Below, piece by piece: positions 15,891 through 21,104 of a DNA stretch of 21,104 bases. Source of the stretch: an uncultured Collinsella sp. (GTDB lineage Bacteria; Actinomycetota; Coriobacteriia; Coriobacteriales; Coriobacteriaceae); the NCBI GenBank assembly GCA_900545615.1, contig UQZM01000041.1:1-21104 (forward strand). Reading direction: 5' to 3'. The notes below the pieces were generated by a model. It searched no databases. It worked only from the letters and a program-made list of their open reading frames with translations, and had not been told where the DNA came from. The position numbers and the translations under genes are program-made. Every line of letters starts with the position of its first letter. Position 1 is the stretch's first letter.

Positions 15891-17156
15891 ATGGAAAATG
15901 CAAAGTTAAAGAGCAGCAAGGTTTACGCATGGGTTCTCGTAATCGCGCTCGGCCTTATGTCTGCCGGCACGACCGGATCCTATAGCGTCATCGCGGGCTC
16001 CTTCGTCGCACCCGTGTGCGAGGAGTTCGGGTTTGACTATTCCATCTTCTCGTATTACTTCACCGCAACGCTCATTGGTCTTGCGGCAGCTCTTCCGTTT
16101 GTCGGAAAACTCATTCCCAAGGTCGTTGGCAAGGTTTGGCTCCCCGTTGTCGAGCTTATTTTGCTCGCTGCCGGCGCAGGCATGGCCTTCTATACCGAAG
16201 TCTGGATGTTCATCGCCGCTGGCGCCCTGATTGGCGTTTGCTTCGCCTTCACCACCGGCGTCGCTATGTCCGACGTTATTGACCAGTGGTTCAAAAAATC
16301 TGGTGGCCTGGCAATCGGTCTCGCTTGGGCAGTGAACTCGATTTACATGCTCATCATGAGTCCCGTCATCACCTCTGTCATCGAGGCCGCTGGCTGGAGA
16401 ACTGGTTATCTGGTGCTCGCCGGTGTTTCCGCAGTGCTCATTCTCCCAGCTTCCATTCTGATCATTCGCTACAAGCCTCAGGACAAGGGCATGCTGCCCT
16501 ATGGCTACGTCGAGGGCGAGACGGTCACCGAGACCGAGGAGACGACCGAGGATAGCACGCGTGGCGTTAGCTATGCGCGCGCCATTAAGTCGCCTGCCTT
16601 CTTCTTCTGCATCGGCTTCCTCTGCCTCGTTCAGCTCACTTGCTGCATGAACCAGCTCTTCCCGACGTATGCTTCCGAGGTTGGTTTTAGCCCCATGGTG
16701 GGCGGCTTCATGGTATCCGCTGCATCGCTCTTCGATCTGTTCCTCAATCCGATCGTCGGCACCACTTGCGATAGGTTCGGCAGCACGAAGGCCATTCTGG
16801 GCTGGCTCGCTGTCTCCATCCTCTCCTTTGTCATGCTCATGATGAGCAGCGGCAACTCGACGCTCAGCATCCTCGCAGCAGGCGTGAACGACGTAATGTA
16901 CGTCATCGCTGGCACTGCCCTGACCGTTTTGGTTATGGATGTCTTTGGCTCCCGCGATTTCGGTCGCATCTTCGCGCTGATCTGCTCCGTGGGCTATATC
17001 GTCGGCGCCTTTGGCATGCCCGTTATGATGAAGGTCTATGAGCTTGTCGGCTCCTTCCAGGGCGTCTTCATCTTCTGCATCGCATGCAACGTTATTATCG
17101 GCCTGTTCTTGCTGCTGGCAAAAAAGACTGGTAAGAACCTCTCCTGGGACGAATAG
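15891..17156 (+). CDS. MFS transporter, oxalate/formate-antiporter-like family (paralogue 2)
   Basis: The protein has 421 residues with 12 predicted membrane segments. It has the same landmarks as the transporter at 11231: SDVIDQWFKKS, KGMLPYG, TCDRFG, and VFGSRDFGRIF near segment 10. The AGGAG of its ribosome binding site touches the carbamoyltransferase stop codon (15877-15879), and the ATG at 15891 is 8 nt further on, so it is coupled to the operon. Codon bias looks stronger than in paralogue 1. The central loop is acidic and Thr/Glu-rich (ETVTETEETTEDS). It probably moves the pathway's substrate, its product, or both in exchange; this is inference from context, because OFA members mainly carry small carboxylates. 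Confidence 0.92.
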   Translation: MENAKLKSSKVYAWVLVIALGLMSAGTTGSYSVIAGSFVAPVCEEFGFDYSIFSYYFTATLIGLAAALPFVGKLIPKVVGKVWLPVVELILLAAGAGMAFYTEVWMFIAAGALIGVCFAFTTGVAMSDVIDQWFKKSGGLAIGLAWAVNSIYMLIMSPVITSVIEAAGWRTGYLVLAGVSAVLILPASILIIRYKPQDKGMLPYGYVEGETVTETEETTEDSTRGVSYARAIKSPAFFFCIGFLCLVQLTCCMNQLFPTYASEVGFSPMVGGFMVSAASLFDLFLNPIVGTTCDRFGSTKAILGWLAVSILSFVMLMMSSGNSTLSILAAGVNDVMYVIAGTALTVLVMDVFGSRDFGRIFALICSVGYIVGAFGMPVMMKVYELVGSFQGVFIFCIACNVIIGLFLLLAKKTGKNLSWDE

Positions 17157-17206
17157 TTCGATTCGTCTTAGACATACGCTGTAGGGCTTAACCTGCAGCC
17201 GCTTTG

Positions 17207-17235
17207 GGGCATCGACTAACATCGGTGCCCTTTTT
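17207..17235 (+). terminator. Rho-independent terminator of the deiminase operon
   Basis: A 9-bp stem (GGGCATCGA with TCGGTGCCC, one G-U pair) with loop CTAACA is followed by TTTTT, 51 bp beyond the transporter stop. Confidence 0.88.
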
Positions 17236-17240
17236 CATCG

Positions 17241-17273
17241 AATGTGACAAAGGAGCAGCCACTTTGTCACATT
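17241..17273. repeat. GTGACAAAGGG palindromic repeat, copy 2 (diverged centre)
   Basis: Arms AATGTGACAAAG / CTTTGTCACATT (12 bp, perfect) surround a centre that differs from copy 1 and no longer pairs well. As in copy 1, TTGAG follows, then GGTCTAAT some 15 bp later. Confidence 0.85.
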
Positions 17274-17288
17274 GAGTGGCATGTAAAT

Positions 17289-17470
17289 CGAGGTCTAATA
17301 CTTTTCCGAGAAGTGAACGGCCATACTTGGGCCTCCGAAGCATCGACATTTTTAGACGTCAAACCCGCAGGATTTGGCTGGCAAAACCGCAGGAAATTGC
17401 ATCTCGAAAGTGCAGATGCTTCGGGGCCCGTTTTCACTCGTTCACTTCTCGGGAAAAGTATTAGACCTCG
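17289..17470. repeat. 182-bp imperfect palindrome (possible non-autonomous mobile element)
   Basis: Outer arms of 31 and 32 bp (17289-17319 and 17439-17470, starting CGAGGTCTAATACTTTTCC) match apart from one indel. Inner arms CCGAAGCATC / GATGCTTCGG (17335-17344 and 17415-17424) are perfect, with shorter matches between. The centre has two CCGCAGGA direct repeats. Short open frames across it on both strands have no ribosome binding site or recognisable product. The whole 447-bp gap 17157-17603 contains only this, two palindromes and a terminator. Confidence 0.8.
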
Positions 17471-17553
17471 TTGTATGGGGTGCGGCTGGAGGGTGGTCAT
17501 CGTTCAGTAGCTACCTCTTCCTTGTGAATCGCCTGAAGCGCAAGGCATAATGC

Positions 17554-17585
17554 ATGTGACAAAGGGACGGCCCCTTTGTTGTGTT
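17554..17585. repeat. GTGACAAAGGG palindromic repeat, copy 3 (degraded right arm)
   Basis: ATGTGACAAAGGGAC is intact; the right arm reads CCCCTTTGTTGTGTTGA instead of the paired CCCTTTGTCACATTGA, so this copy is decaying. It ends 18 bp before the dihydrouridine synthase start and falls in its leader. Confidence 0.75.
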
Positions 17586-17603
17586 GATATGAGAGAAGAG
17601 TAG

Positions 17604-18557
17604 ATGATTCTATCGTTGGCCCCCATGGAGGGGATTACCGGGCATGTGTTCCGTCGCGTGCATGCGGAGTGCTTCGGTGCACTCGATTGCTATTACACGC
17701 CGTTTTTGCCGCCGCCGCGGGTGGGAAACCGCTTTGGCGGCAAGGCGTTTAAGGAGATCGATCCTGCCAACAACCAGGGGCTCAACGTAGTGCCCCAGCT
17801 CATGTCCAAGAACGCGGACGAGTTTGTGTGGGCGGCACAGGTGCTCGCCGACATGGGCTACCGCGAGGTCAATCTCAACCTTGGCTGCCCCTCGGGAACG
17901 GTTGTCGCCAAGGGCAAGGGCTCGGGTTTCTTGCGCAATCTCGACGAGCTCGAGGCGTTCTTAAGCGATGTGTGCGAGCGGTCGCCGTTGCCGGTATCGG
18001 TAAAGACCAGGCTGGGGTTGGAACGCGATGACGAGTATGAACGTGTGCTCGATCTGTATTGCCGCATGCCGTTGGCAGAGCTGATTGTGCACCCGCGCGT
18101 ACAGAAGGACCGTTATACGGGCTCGCCGCGCAAGGAGTTTTACGGCGAGACGCTGGAGCGTGCGCCGTTTCCGGTGGCCTATAACGGCGACATTTTCGAT
18201 CTTGAGGATATGGACGCGCTGGCGGAGGCCTATCCCGACACGCGCCATGTAATGCTAGGGCGTGGCCTGCTCGCGAACCCCGCGCTGGCTCGCATGGTTA
18301 AGGGCGGTCCTGCTGCCACGGCAGCCGAACTGCAGCGTTTCCACGACACTCTGTTTGCGGTCTATGCAGAAGAGATTGGCGGCAACGCGGTCTTTCGTAT
18401 GAAGGAGTGGTGGTTCTACGCCAAGTGCGCTTTCGCTGACCCCGCTACCGTTCACAAGCTCGTACGTAAGACCAAAAAAGTCGACGAATACCGCGCCGCC
18501 GTCGAGCGCGTCTTTCGCGAGCAGCCACTCGCACCCATAGCTCGCTTCCGCGGCTAG
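17604..18557 (+). CDS. dus: tRNA-dihydrouridine synthase (Dus family)
   Basis: The protein has 317 residues. It reduces uridines of tRNA to dihydrouridine with FMN and NADPH. The N-terminal FMN motif LAPMEGIT is at 5-12, the general-acid Cys is Cys95 in NLNLGCPS, Lys134 is in SVKTRLG, His163 and Arg165 are in IVHPRVQ, and AYNGDI and MLGRGLLANP bind the FMN phosphate. The C-terminal helical tRNA-binding domain is present, so the length is normal. The start at 17604 is preceded by a purine-rich AGAGAAGAG. It is a stand-alone gene; which tRNA position it modifies cannot be told from sequence alone. Confidence 0.93.
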   Translation: MILSLAPMEGITGHVFRRVHAECFGALDCYYTPFLPPPRVGNRFGGKAFKEIDPANNQGLNVVPQLMSKNADEFVWAAQVLADMGYREVNLNLGCPSGTVVAKGKGSGFLRNLDELEAFLSDVCERSPLPVSVKTRLGLERDDEYERVLDLYCRMPLAELIVHPRVQKDRYTGSPRKEFYGETLERAPFPVAYNGDIFDLEDMDALAEAYPDTRHVMLGRGLLANPALARMVKGGPAATAAELQRFHDTLFAVYAEEIGGNAVFRMKEWWFYAKCAFADPATVHKLVRKTKKVDEYRAAVERVFREQPLAPIARFRG

Positions 18558-18566
18558 TTAGACATC

Positions 18567-18606
18567 GGGGACGTTCTTTAACGACTAGTCATTTAAGAAC
18601 GTCCCC
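18567..18606. repeat. GGGGACGTTCTT palindrome after the dihydrouridine synthase gene
   Basis: Perfect 12-bp arms GGGGACGTTCTT (18567-18578) and AAGAACGTCCCC (18595-18606) enclose a 16-nt centre containing GACTAGTC. There is no T-tract. Partial relatives occur at 19305-19324 (19 of 22 bases to 18583-18604) and 19681-19697, so it belongs to a repeat family. It could end or stabilise the upstream transcript. Confidence 0.75.
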
Positions 18607-18619
18607 AATGACTATGTTG

Positions 18620-18686
18620 CAAAAGCTGTACACCAGCATCCAAAGATGTCGAAAAATGTCGACTTTGGATGCTGGTGTACATGTTT
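18620..18686. repeat. 67-bp hairpin repeat, copy 1
   Basis: The sequence is identical to 19700-19766. An 18-bp perfect outer stem (TGTACACCAGCATCCAAA, 18627-18644 with 18664-18681) holds a GAT bulge and an inner GTCGA/TCGAC stem with loop AAAATG. It ends just beyond the 3' end of the minus-strand ribbon-helix-helix gene. Confidence 0.93.
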
Positions 18687-18707
18687 GGGTCCGACGGGGG
18701 AGCGGGC

Positions 18708-18974
18708 CTAGGCAATCAGTGCATCAAGTGTAATGAGCTCTCTGAGCCGCTCCGTGCGTGTTTGCCCATGGCGTTTGGCTTTTTCGTCAAACGCCTCAAG
18801 AATCGATTCGCCCACACGTGCTGTTATAACGACGCTTGGCTCATCGGAGATCGACGGCCTTCCCAGCTTGATGGTGCGACCCTTCGGCCATTCATCTTTT
18901 TCGTATGCCTTCGCGGCTTTCTCCAACTCTCCGGGAGCAAATCCCATCATCTTTTCGAGCTGCTTAGCGTCCAT
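18708..18974 (-). CDS. Ribbon-helix-helix (CopG/BrnA-like) DNA-binding protein or orphan antitoxin
   Basis: The protein has 88 residues. Residues about 47-84 fit a ribbon-helix-helix: the strand PSVVITARV, helix ESILEAFDEKAKRHG, the turn QTRTERLRE and second helix. The N-terminal part (MDAKQLEKMMGFAPGELEKA) is helical and acidic, resembling the linker of BrnA-type antitoxins. The start at 18974 has AGGAGG 4 nt upstream; the frame extends to 19049 but that part covers the operator-like palindromes. No toxin gene is next to it: upstream is a gene-poor region, downstream is a repeat. It may be an orphan antitoxin or a small regulator. Confidence 0.82.
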   Translation of the reverse strand: MDAKQLEKMMGFAPGELEKAAKAYEKDEWPKGRTIKLGRPSISDEPSVVITARVGESILEAFDEKAKRHGQTRTERLRELITLDALIA

Positions 18975-19024
18975 AGCGCCTCCTATCGATCGGCATAATG
19001 TCGAGCACAGGTCAACGGATACTC

Positions 19025-19066
19025 TTTTTGTATACAGTTTTGTAGACAAAAATATAAACAGTTTAT
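19025..19066. promoter_or_regulatory. Operator-like palindromes upstream of the ribbon-helix-helix gene
   Basis: TTTTTGTATACA-GTTT-TGTAGACAAAAA (19025-19052) pairs at 11 of 12 positions, and ATAAAC-A-GTTTAT (19054-19066) is perfect. A minus-strand TATACA (19031-19036) and GTTTAT (19054-19059) are 17 bp apart and could be the promoter. Autoregulation by the encoded protein would be typical of the family. Confidence 0.5.
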
Positions 19067-19074
19067 CAGGCTAA

Positions 19075-19308
19075 TTAGCTTGTTTTGACCCGCGTGTTCG
19101 ATAGGAAATGAGCATTGACGGCTTCGATACTCCTTTGCTTTTCAGCTTGGAATTTGGATGCCCATTGAACTTCCGGAGGGGAGCGCTTTATTAAGCTATC
19201 GAGATTCTGGGCAGGAGCTCTCACTGGTCTTCGGTAATGGGACCAGCTTAATTCGCGACACAGTGTGTCGCGAATGGGAGTAGTCGTTAGGTGTCCTTCA
19301 ATGGCTAC
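19075..19308 (-). pseudogene. Possible remnant of a DUF1016 (YhcG-type) gene
   Basis: An open minus-strand frame of 77 codons has no start codon near its beginning. It includes TPIRDTLCRELSWSHYR, which resembles the LSWSHY core of the DUF1016 N-terminal domain (YhcG-type nuclease family). The following residues, ending AEKQRSIEAVNAHF and VKTS, do not continue that family as I know it. It may be a decayed fragment joined to other sequence. The match is from memory and short. Confidence 0.3.
19251..19275. repeat. Perfect 25-bp palindrome
   Basis: ATTCGCGACACA and its complement flank a central G. No T-tract follows. It lies inside the possible gene remnant and may have arisen by an inverted duplication or be a site for a DNA-binding protein. 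Confidence 0.7.
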
Positions 19309-19377
19309 TCATATAAGAACGTCCAAGTGCCGGATTTTGTCATTTAGTGTCGTTCTCAGCGACTATTCTGGAGGGTC

Positions 19378-19607
19378 GTGGTCAAAAAAGGGCAAATATG
19401 AGTACTGTTGCCATTATGGTTGCATTTATTTTGCTATAAATAGTAGCTCCTGATGAGATTTGTTCCCATTAGGAGCTACTTTTATTGAACATATGAGGAG
19501 AAATAACGTCGTCTGCGGACGAGTGGAACGTTGAATGGTTCCTGAAGTGATCAAAATCGCTGCTACTAAACAGGTAGCAGTACTCATATTTGCCTTTTTT
19601 TGACCAC
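19378..19607. repeat. 230-bp element bounded by 35-bp inverted repeats
   Basis: The left arm (19378-19412, GTGGTCAAAAAAGGGCAAAT...) and right arm (19573-19607) match in 32 of 35 positions as inverted repeats. Between them is a hairpin at 19442-19480, plus a perfect 7-bp hairpin CTGCTAC/GTAGCAG at 19560-19580 touching the right arm. Each arm read inward encodes WSKKGKYEYC in a short frame that ends in the central hairpin. No transposase is encoded. Confidence 0.7.
19442..19486. terminator. Bidirectional terminator-like hairpin inside the 230-bp element
   Basis: A 14-bp stem (AGTAGCTCCTGATG with CATTAGGAGCTACT, one G-U pair) has an 11-nt loop. It is followed by TTTATT on the plus strand and ATTTATAG on the minus strand. 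No gene clearly ends here, so its client is unknown. Confidence 0.55.
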
Positions 19608-19699
19608 AGCCCTCTCGGAAACCTTTCCAGAGGCGTCAAACAGCCATAATCCAAAGGTCGCCTCAAACAATTAGCCGGCTAAGAGCGTCCATGACTACC

Positions 19700-19766
19700 C
19701 AAAAGCTGTACACCAGCATCCAAAGATGTCGAAAAATGTCGACTTTGGATGCTGGTGTACATGTTT
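19700..19766. repeat. 67-bp hairpin repeat, copy 2
   Basis: Identical to 18620-18686 and in the same orientation, exactly 1080 bp away. It ends 42 bp beyond the 3' end of the minus-strand glutaredoxin gene, so both copies lie downstream of minus-strand genes. Upstream, AAGAGCGTCCATGACTA resembles the AAGAACGTCCCCAATGACTA before copy 1, so the duplicated unit is longer than the identical core. Confidence 0.93.
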
Positions 19767-19808
19767 AGGCCGTATGGGGCGGGGCCTTGGACGGACGGGA
19801 TGCGCGTA

Positions 19809-20054
19809 CTAGAGCAGGTTCTCTTGCGCCCACGCGATGATGTCGCTCGATTCGTAGAGTGGCTTGCCGTCGATGAACAGGCAGGGAACCTGGCGCTTTC
19901 CGCCGACGGCGATGAGTGTCTGTTCGGCATCGGAGTCGGTTGAGATGTTGCGCTCGGGAATGGTCACGCCGTTATCGGCCAGAAAGCGCTTGACCTTTAT
20001 GCAATACGGGCAGCCGGTCATAACGTACAGCGCGAGCTCGTGATTAGTAGCCAT
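19809..20054 (-). CDS. Glutaredoxin family protein
   Basis: The protein has 81 residues with a single thioredoxin-fold domain. The active site is GCPYC (Cys15, Cys18), the classic dithiol glutaredoxin sequence, and the cis-proline segment is QVPCLFIDG. The C-terminal YESSDIIAWAQ helix is typical. It would reduce disulfides or glutathione-like mixed disulfides in the cytoplasm. I use the ATG at 20054 with GGAG 4 nt upstream; the frame reaches 20093 without a better site. The gene is codirectional with the XRE/TipAS regulator, whose stop codon is 51 bp upstream, so they may be cotranscribed. Confidence 0.9.
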   Translation of the reverse strand: MATNHELALYVMTGCPYCIKVKRFLADNGVTIPERNISTDSDAEQTLIAVGGKRQVPCLFIDGKPLYESSDIIAWAQENLL

Positions 20055-20105
20055 AGGTCTCCAATCGGTTGAGGTTTTGATTGAAATACCCAAAGCCGCC
20101 GCGGT

Positions 20106-20933
20106 CTATGCGCGCGTCAACGAAGACTCGATGGCCTGGACCAGAAACGCCGTGGCTCCGGTGGCGCAGGGCTTGTCGTAGTAGTCAACAAAGCGCTGGT
20201 CGGCAAGATAACCGTGGGCGAGGCCCAGGTACGCCTCGTCTTGGGGCTCGCATCCCCAGTTGAGAGCAATCCAGCGACGATGCATCGCGACAAGCTTACG
20301 AGCCTCGTTGCTCTCTGGGTCGCCAATGCCCATGGCAATTGAGAGCTGGCCCAGAATAGCGCGTTCAAGTTCCTTCATGTCGTTCCATGTCTCGGGGTCC
20401 ATGTCCAGCAACGCTTCGTTTGCTGCATCGATAGCCTCATCGCCGTAGCGCGCCCGCGCCTCGGCACCGTAGCGCGCCTCGTTTTCCTGCACGGTGCGCC
20501 AGCGCTCCAGTTGCGGCAGGACGGCGCCCATGAGCGAGACGGCTTCGTCGAGCGACATGCCGGTGTTTTGTGCCAGGCGCGGGGCACAATCCTCAATCAT
20601 TGCCTCCATGGTGGTGTCATAGGTGTACTTGCCGTGGTCGTAGCACCACTTGCAGTAATGATCGGTCGCGGTGCCCGTGGCATCGGTGCCGCAGTCGTCG
20701 GGCGTGAGTATCATGCCGCAGCTCTCGCAGTAGTGCTCGGGCATTTCGAGCAGGTGGGACAGTGGCTCTCCGGTCACGGCGGCGATGAGCTTCATCATGT
20801 CGATGCCCGGCGTGACCTCGCCGCGCTCCCAGCGGCTGACGGCCTGGCGCGTTACGTAGAGCTTGGCGGCAAGCTGTTCTTGGGTGAGATTGTTGGCACG
20901 GCGGACGGCGATGAGTTTTTCTGCAAAGGCCAT
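20106..20933 (-). CDS. XRE-family regulator with zinc ribbon and TipAS-like effector domain
   Basis: The protein has 275 residues. Residues 5-60 are an XRE helix-turn-helix (NLTQEQLAAKLYVTRQAVSR, then WERGEVTP). Next is a zinc ribbon with C69xxC72 and C94xxC97 (YCESCGM and YCKWCYDHG), like the putative zinc-ribbon domain often found after such regulators. The last 120 residues look like a TipAS domain (LVAMHRRWIALNWGCEPQDE then AYLGLAHGYLADQRFVDYYD), the fold that binds thiopeptide antibiotics in the MerR-type TipA. So DNA binding, metal binding and possible drug sensing are joined in one protein. The start at 20933 has AAAGGAG 5 nt upstream. A ligand is not deducible. Confidence 0.88.
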   Translation of the reverse strand: MAFAEKLIAVRRANNLTQEQLAAKLYVTRQAVSRWERGEVTPGIDMMKLIAAVTGEPLSHLLEMPEHYCESCGMILTPDDCGTDATGTATDHYCKWCYDHGKYTYDTTMEAMIEDCAPRLAQNTGMSLDEAVSLMGAVLPQLERWRTVQENEARYGAEARARYGDEAIDAANEALLDMDPETWNDMKELERAILGQLSIAMGIGDPESNEARKLVAMHRRWIALNWGCEPQDEAYLGLAHGYLADQRFVDYYDKPCATGATAFLVQAIESSLTRA

Positions 20934-20962
20934 GACGGCTCCTTTCTGCCGGTTGATGGCTT

Positions 20963-21007
20963 AAGCATACGCGGCGGCTAGCGCCCTTCCAAGCAACCGT
21001 TGGTTGC
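20963..21007 (-). promoter_or_regulatory. Possible promoter and palindrome upstream of the XRE/TipAS gene
   Basis: On the minus strand TTGGAA (20987-20992) and TATGCT (20963-20968) are 18 bp apart. A palindrome GCAACC-GTT-GGTTGC (20993-21007) lies just upstream of the -35 box. Both boxes match 4 of 6 bases. The rest up to the window end shows no gene I can support. Confidence 0.35.
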
Positions 21008-21104
21008 ATAATCAGGGTTGATTTCCGATCTCAGCCGAACACATTGAGCAAATAGGCCATTCCCGCACTTAGCTGAACGCCCCCGCGGCCCCTCCTGGGG
21101 TCCG

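Larger units (their letters stand above)
18975..19808. other. 834-bp gene-poor, repeat-rich region
   Basis: I find no convincing intact gene between the ribbon-helix-helix gene and the glutaredoxin gene. The stretch is more AT-rich than its surroundings. It holds operator-like palindromes, a possible gene remnant (19075-19308), a perfect 25-bp palindrome, a 35-bp inverted pair around a terminator-like hairpin, and a copy of the 67-bp hairpin. Two short frames, 19265-19453 (+) and 19469-19666 (-), lack ribosome binding sites. Confidence 0.7.

Noticed and set aside
14776..15930. Minus-strand open frame of 384 codons opposite the carbamoyltransferase
   Set aside because: It is a shadow of a recognised enzyme, has no ribosome binding site and no recognisable domain.
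15906..17222. Minus-strand open frame of 438 codons opposite the second MFS gene
   Set aside because: It is His/Asp/Glu-rich with no membrane segment or domain, and runs through the terminator of the real gene.
17244..17510. Short frames on both strands across the 182-bp palindrome
   Set aside because: They mirror each other because the DNA is palindromic, and no start signal or product is recognisable.
19265..19666. Two short frames (62 and 65 codons) as genes
   Set aside because: They lack ribosome binding sites and mostly follow repeat arms; kept only as an observation about the shared ten residues.
17236..19808. CRISPR array or tRNA in the repeat-rich gaps
   Set aside because: The repeats are palindromes of several families at irregular distances with no regular spacer pattern, and no cloverleaf or TTCRANNC-type T-arm was seen.

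Overview
The window is about 21.1 kb of moderately high-GC bacterial DNA, densely coded, with strong GGAG-type ribosome binding sites and several kinds of intergenic palindrome. Gene content and style fit a gut actinobacterium of the class Coriobacteriia, most like Collinsella. That placement is inference from recognised proteins and overall look, not from a marker gene. I see no rRNA, tRNA, CRISPR array, integrase or transposase.

Layout. (1) 1-2257, minus strand: an exported twin-arginine-type protein and, upstream of it, a LuxR-type regulator with a helical N-terminus. (2) 2552-3607, plus strand: a free-standing GMP synthetase ATP-pyrophosphatase subunit without a glutaminase domain, followed by a strong terminator. 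(3) 3630-7668: a redox module. A histidine kinase/response regulator pair (minus) is transcribed away from a three-gene plus-strand operon: a 49-residue CxxC membrane peptide (CD1871A-like), a NapH-like polyferredoxin membrane protein and a TlpA-like thioredoxin lipoprotein. The 87-bp divergent promoter region holds an inverted repeat that could be the regulator's site. (4) 7816-11055: a 1079-residue ABC exporter fusing ATPase and FtsX-type permease, with a very large external domain.

(5) 11156-17235: the most interesting block. A TetR repressor (minus) lies between an MFS transporter and an operon of an agmatine-deiminase-family enzyme, an ornithine-carbamoyltransferase-like enzyme and a second, closely related MFS transporter. 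Similar TetR-type operator palindromes sit at the first transporter's promoter and in front of the deiminase. I read this as one regulon for uptake and breakdown of a guanidino compound: deimination to an N-carbamoyl product, then phosphorolysis to carbamoyl phosphate plus an amine. The carbamoyltransferase keeps the carbamoyl-phosphate motifs but lacks both standard second-substrate motifs (SMG and HCLP), so the substrate may be neither ornithine nor putrescine. No carbamate kinase is present here.

(6) 17236-21104: a tRNA-dihydrouridine synthase, a ribbon-helix-helix protein, a glutaredoxin and an XRE/zinc-ribbon/TipAS regulator, separated by repeat-rich gaps. These hold a dispersed GTGACAAAGGG palindrome (three copies in the window), a 182-bp imperfect palindrome, a duplicated 67-bp hairpin and a 35-bp inverted pair around a terminator-like hairpin.
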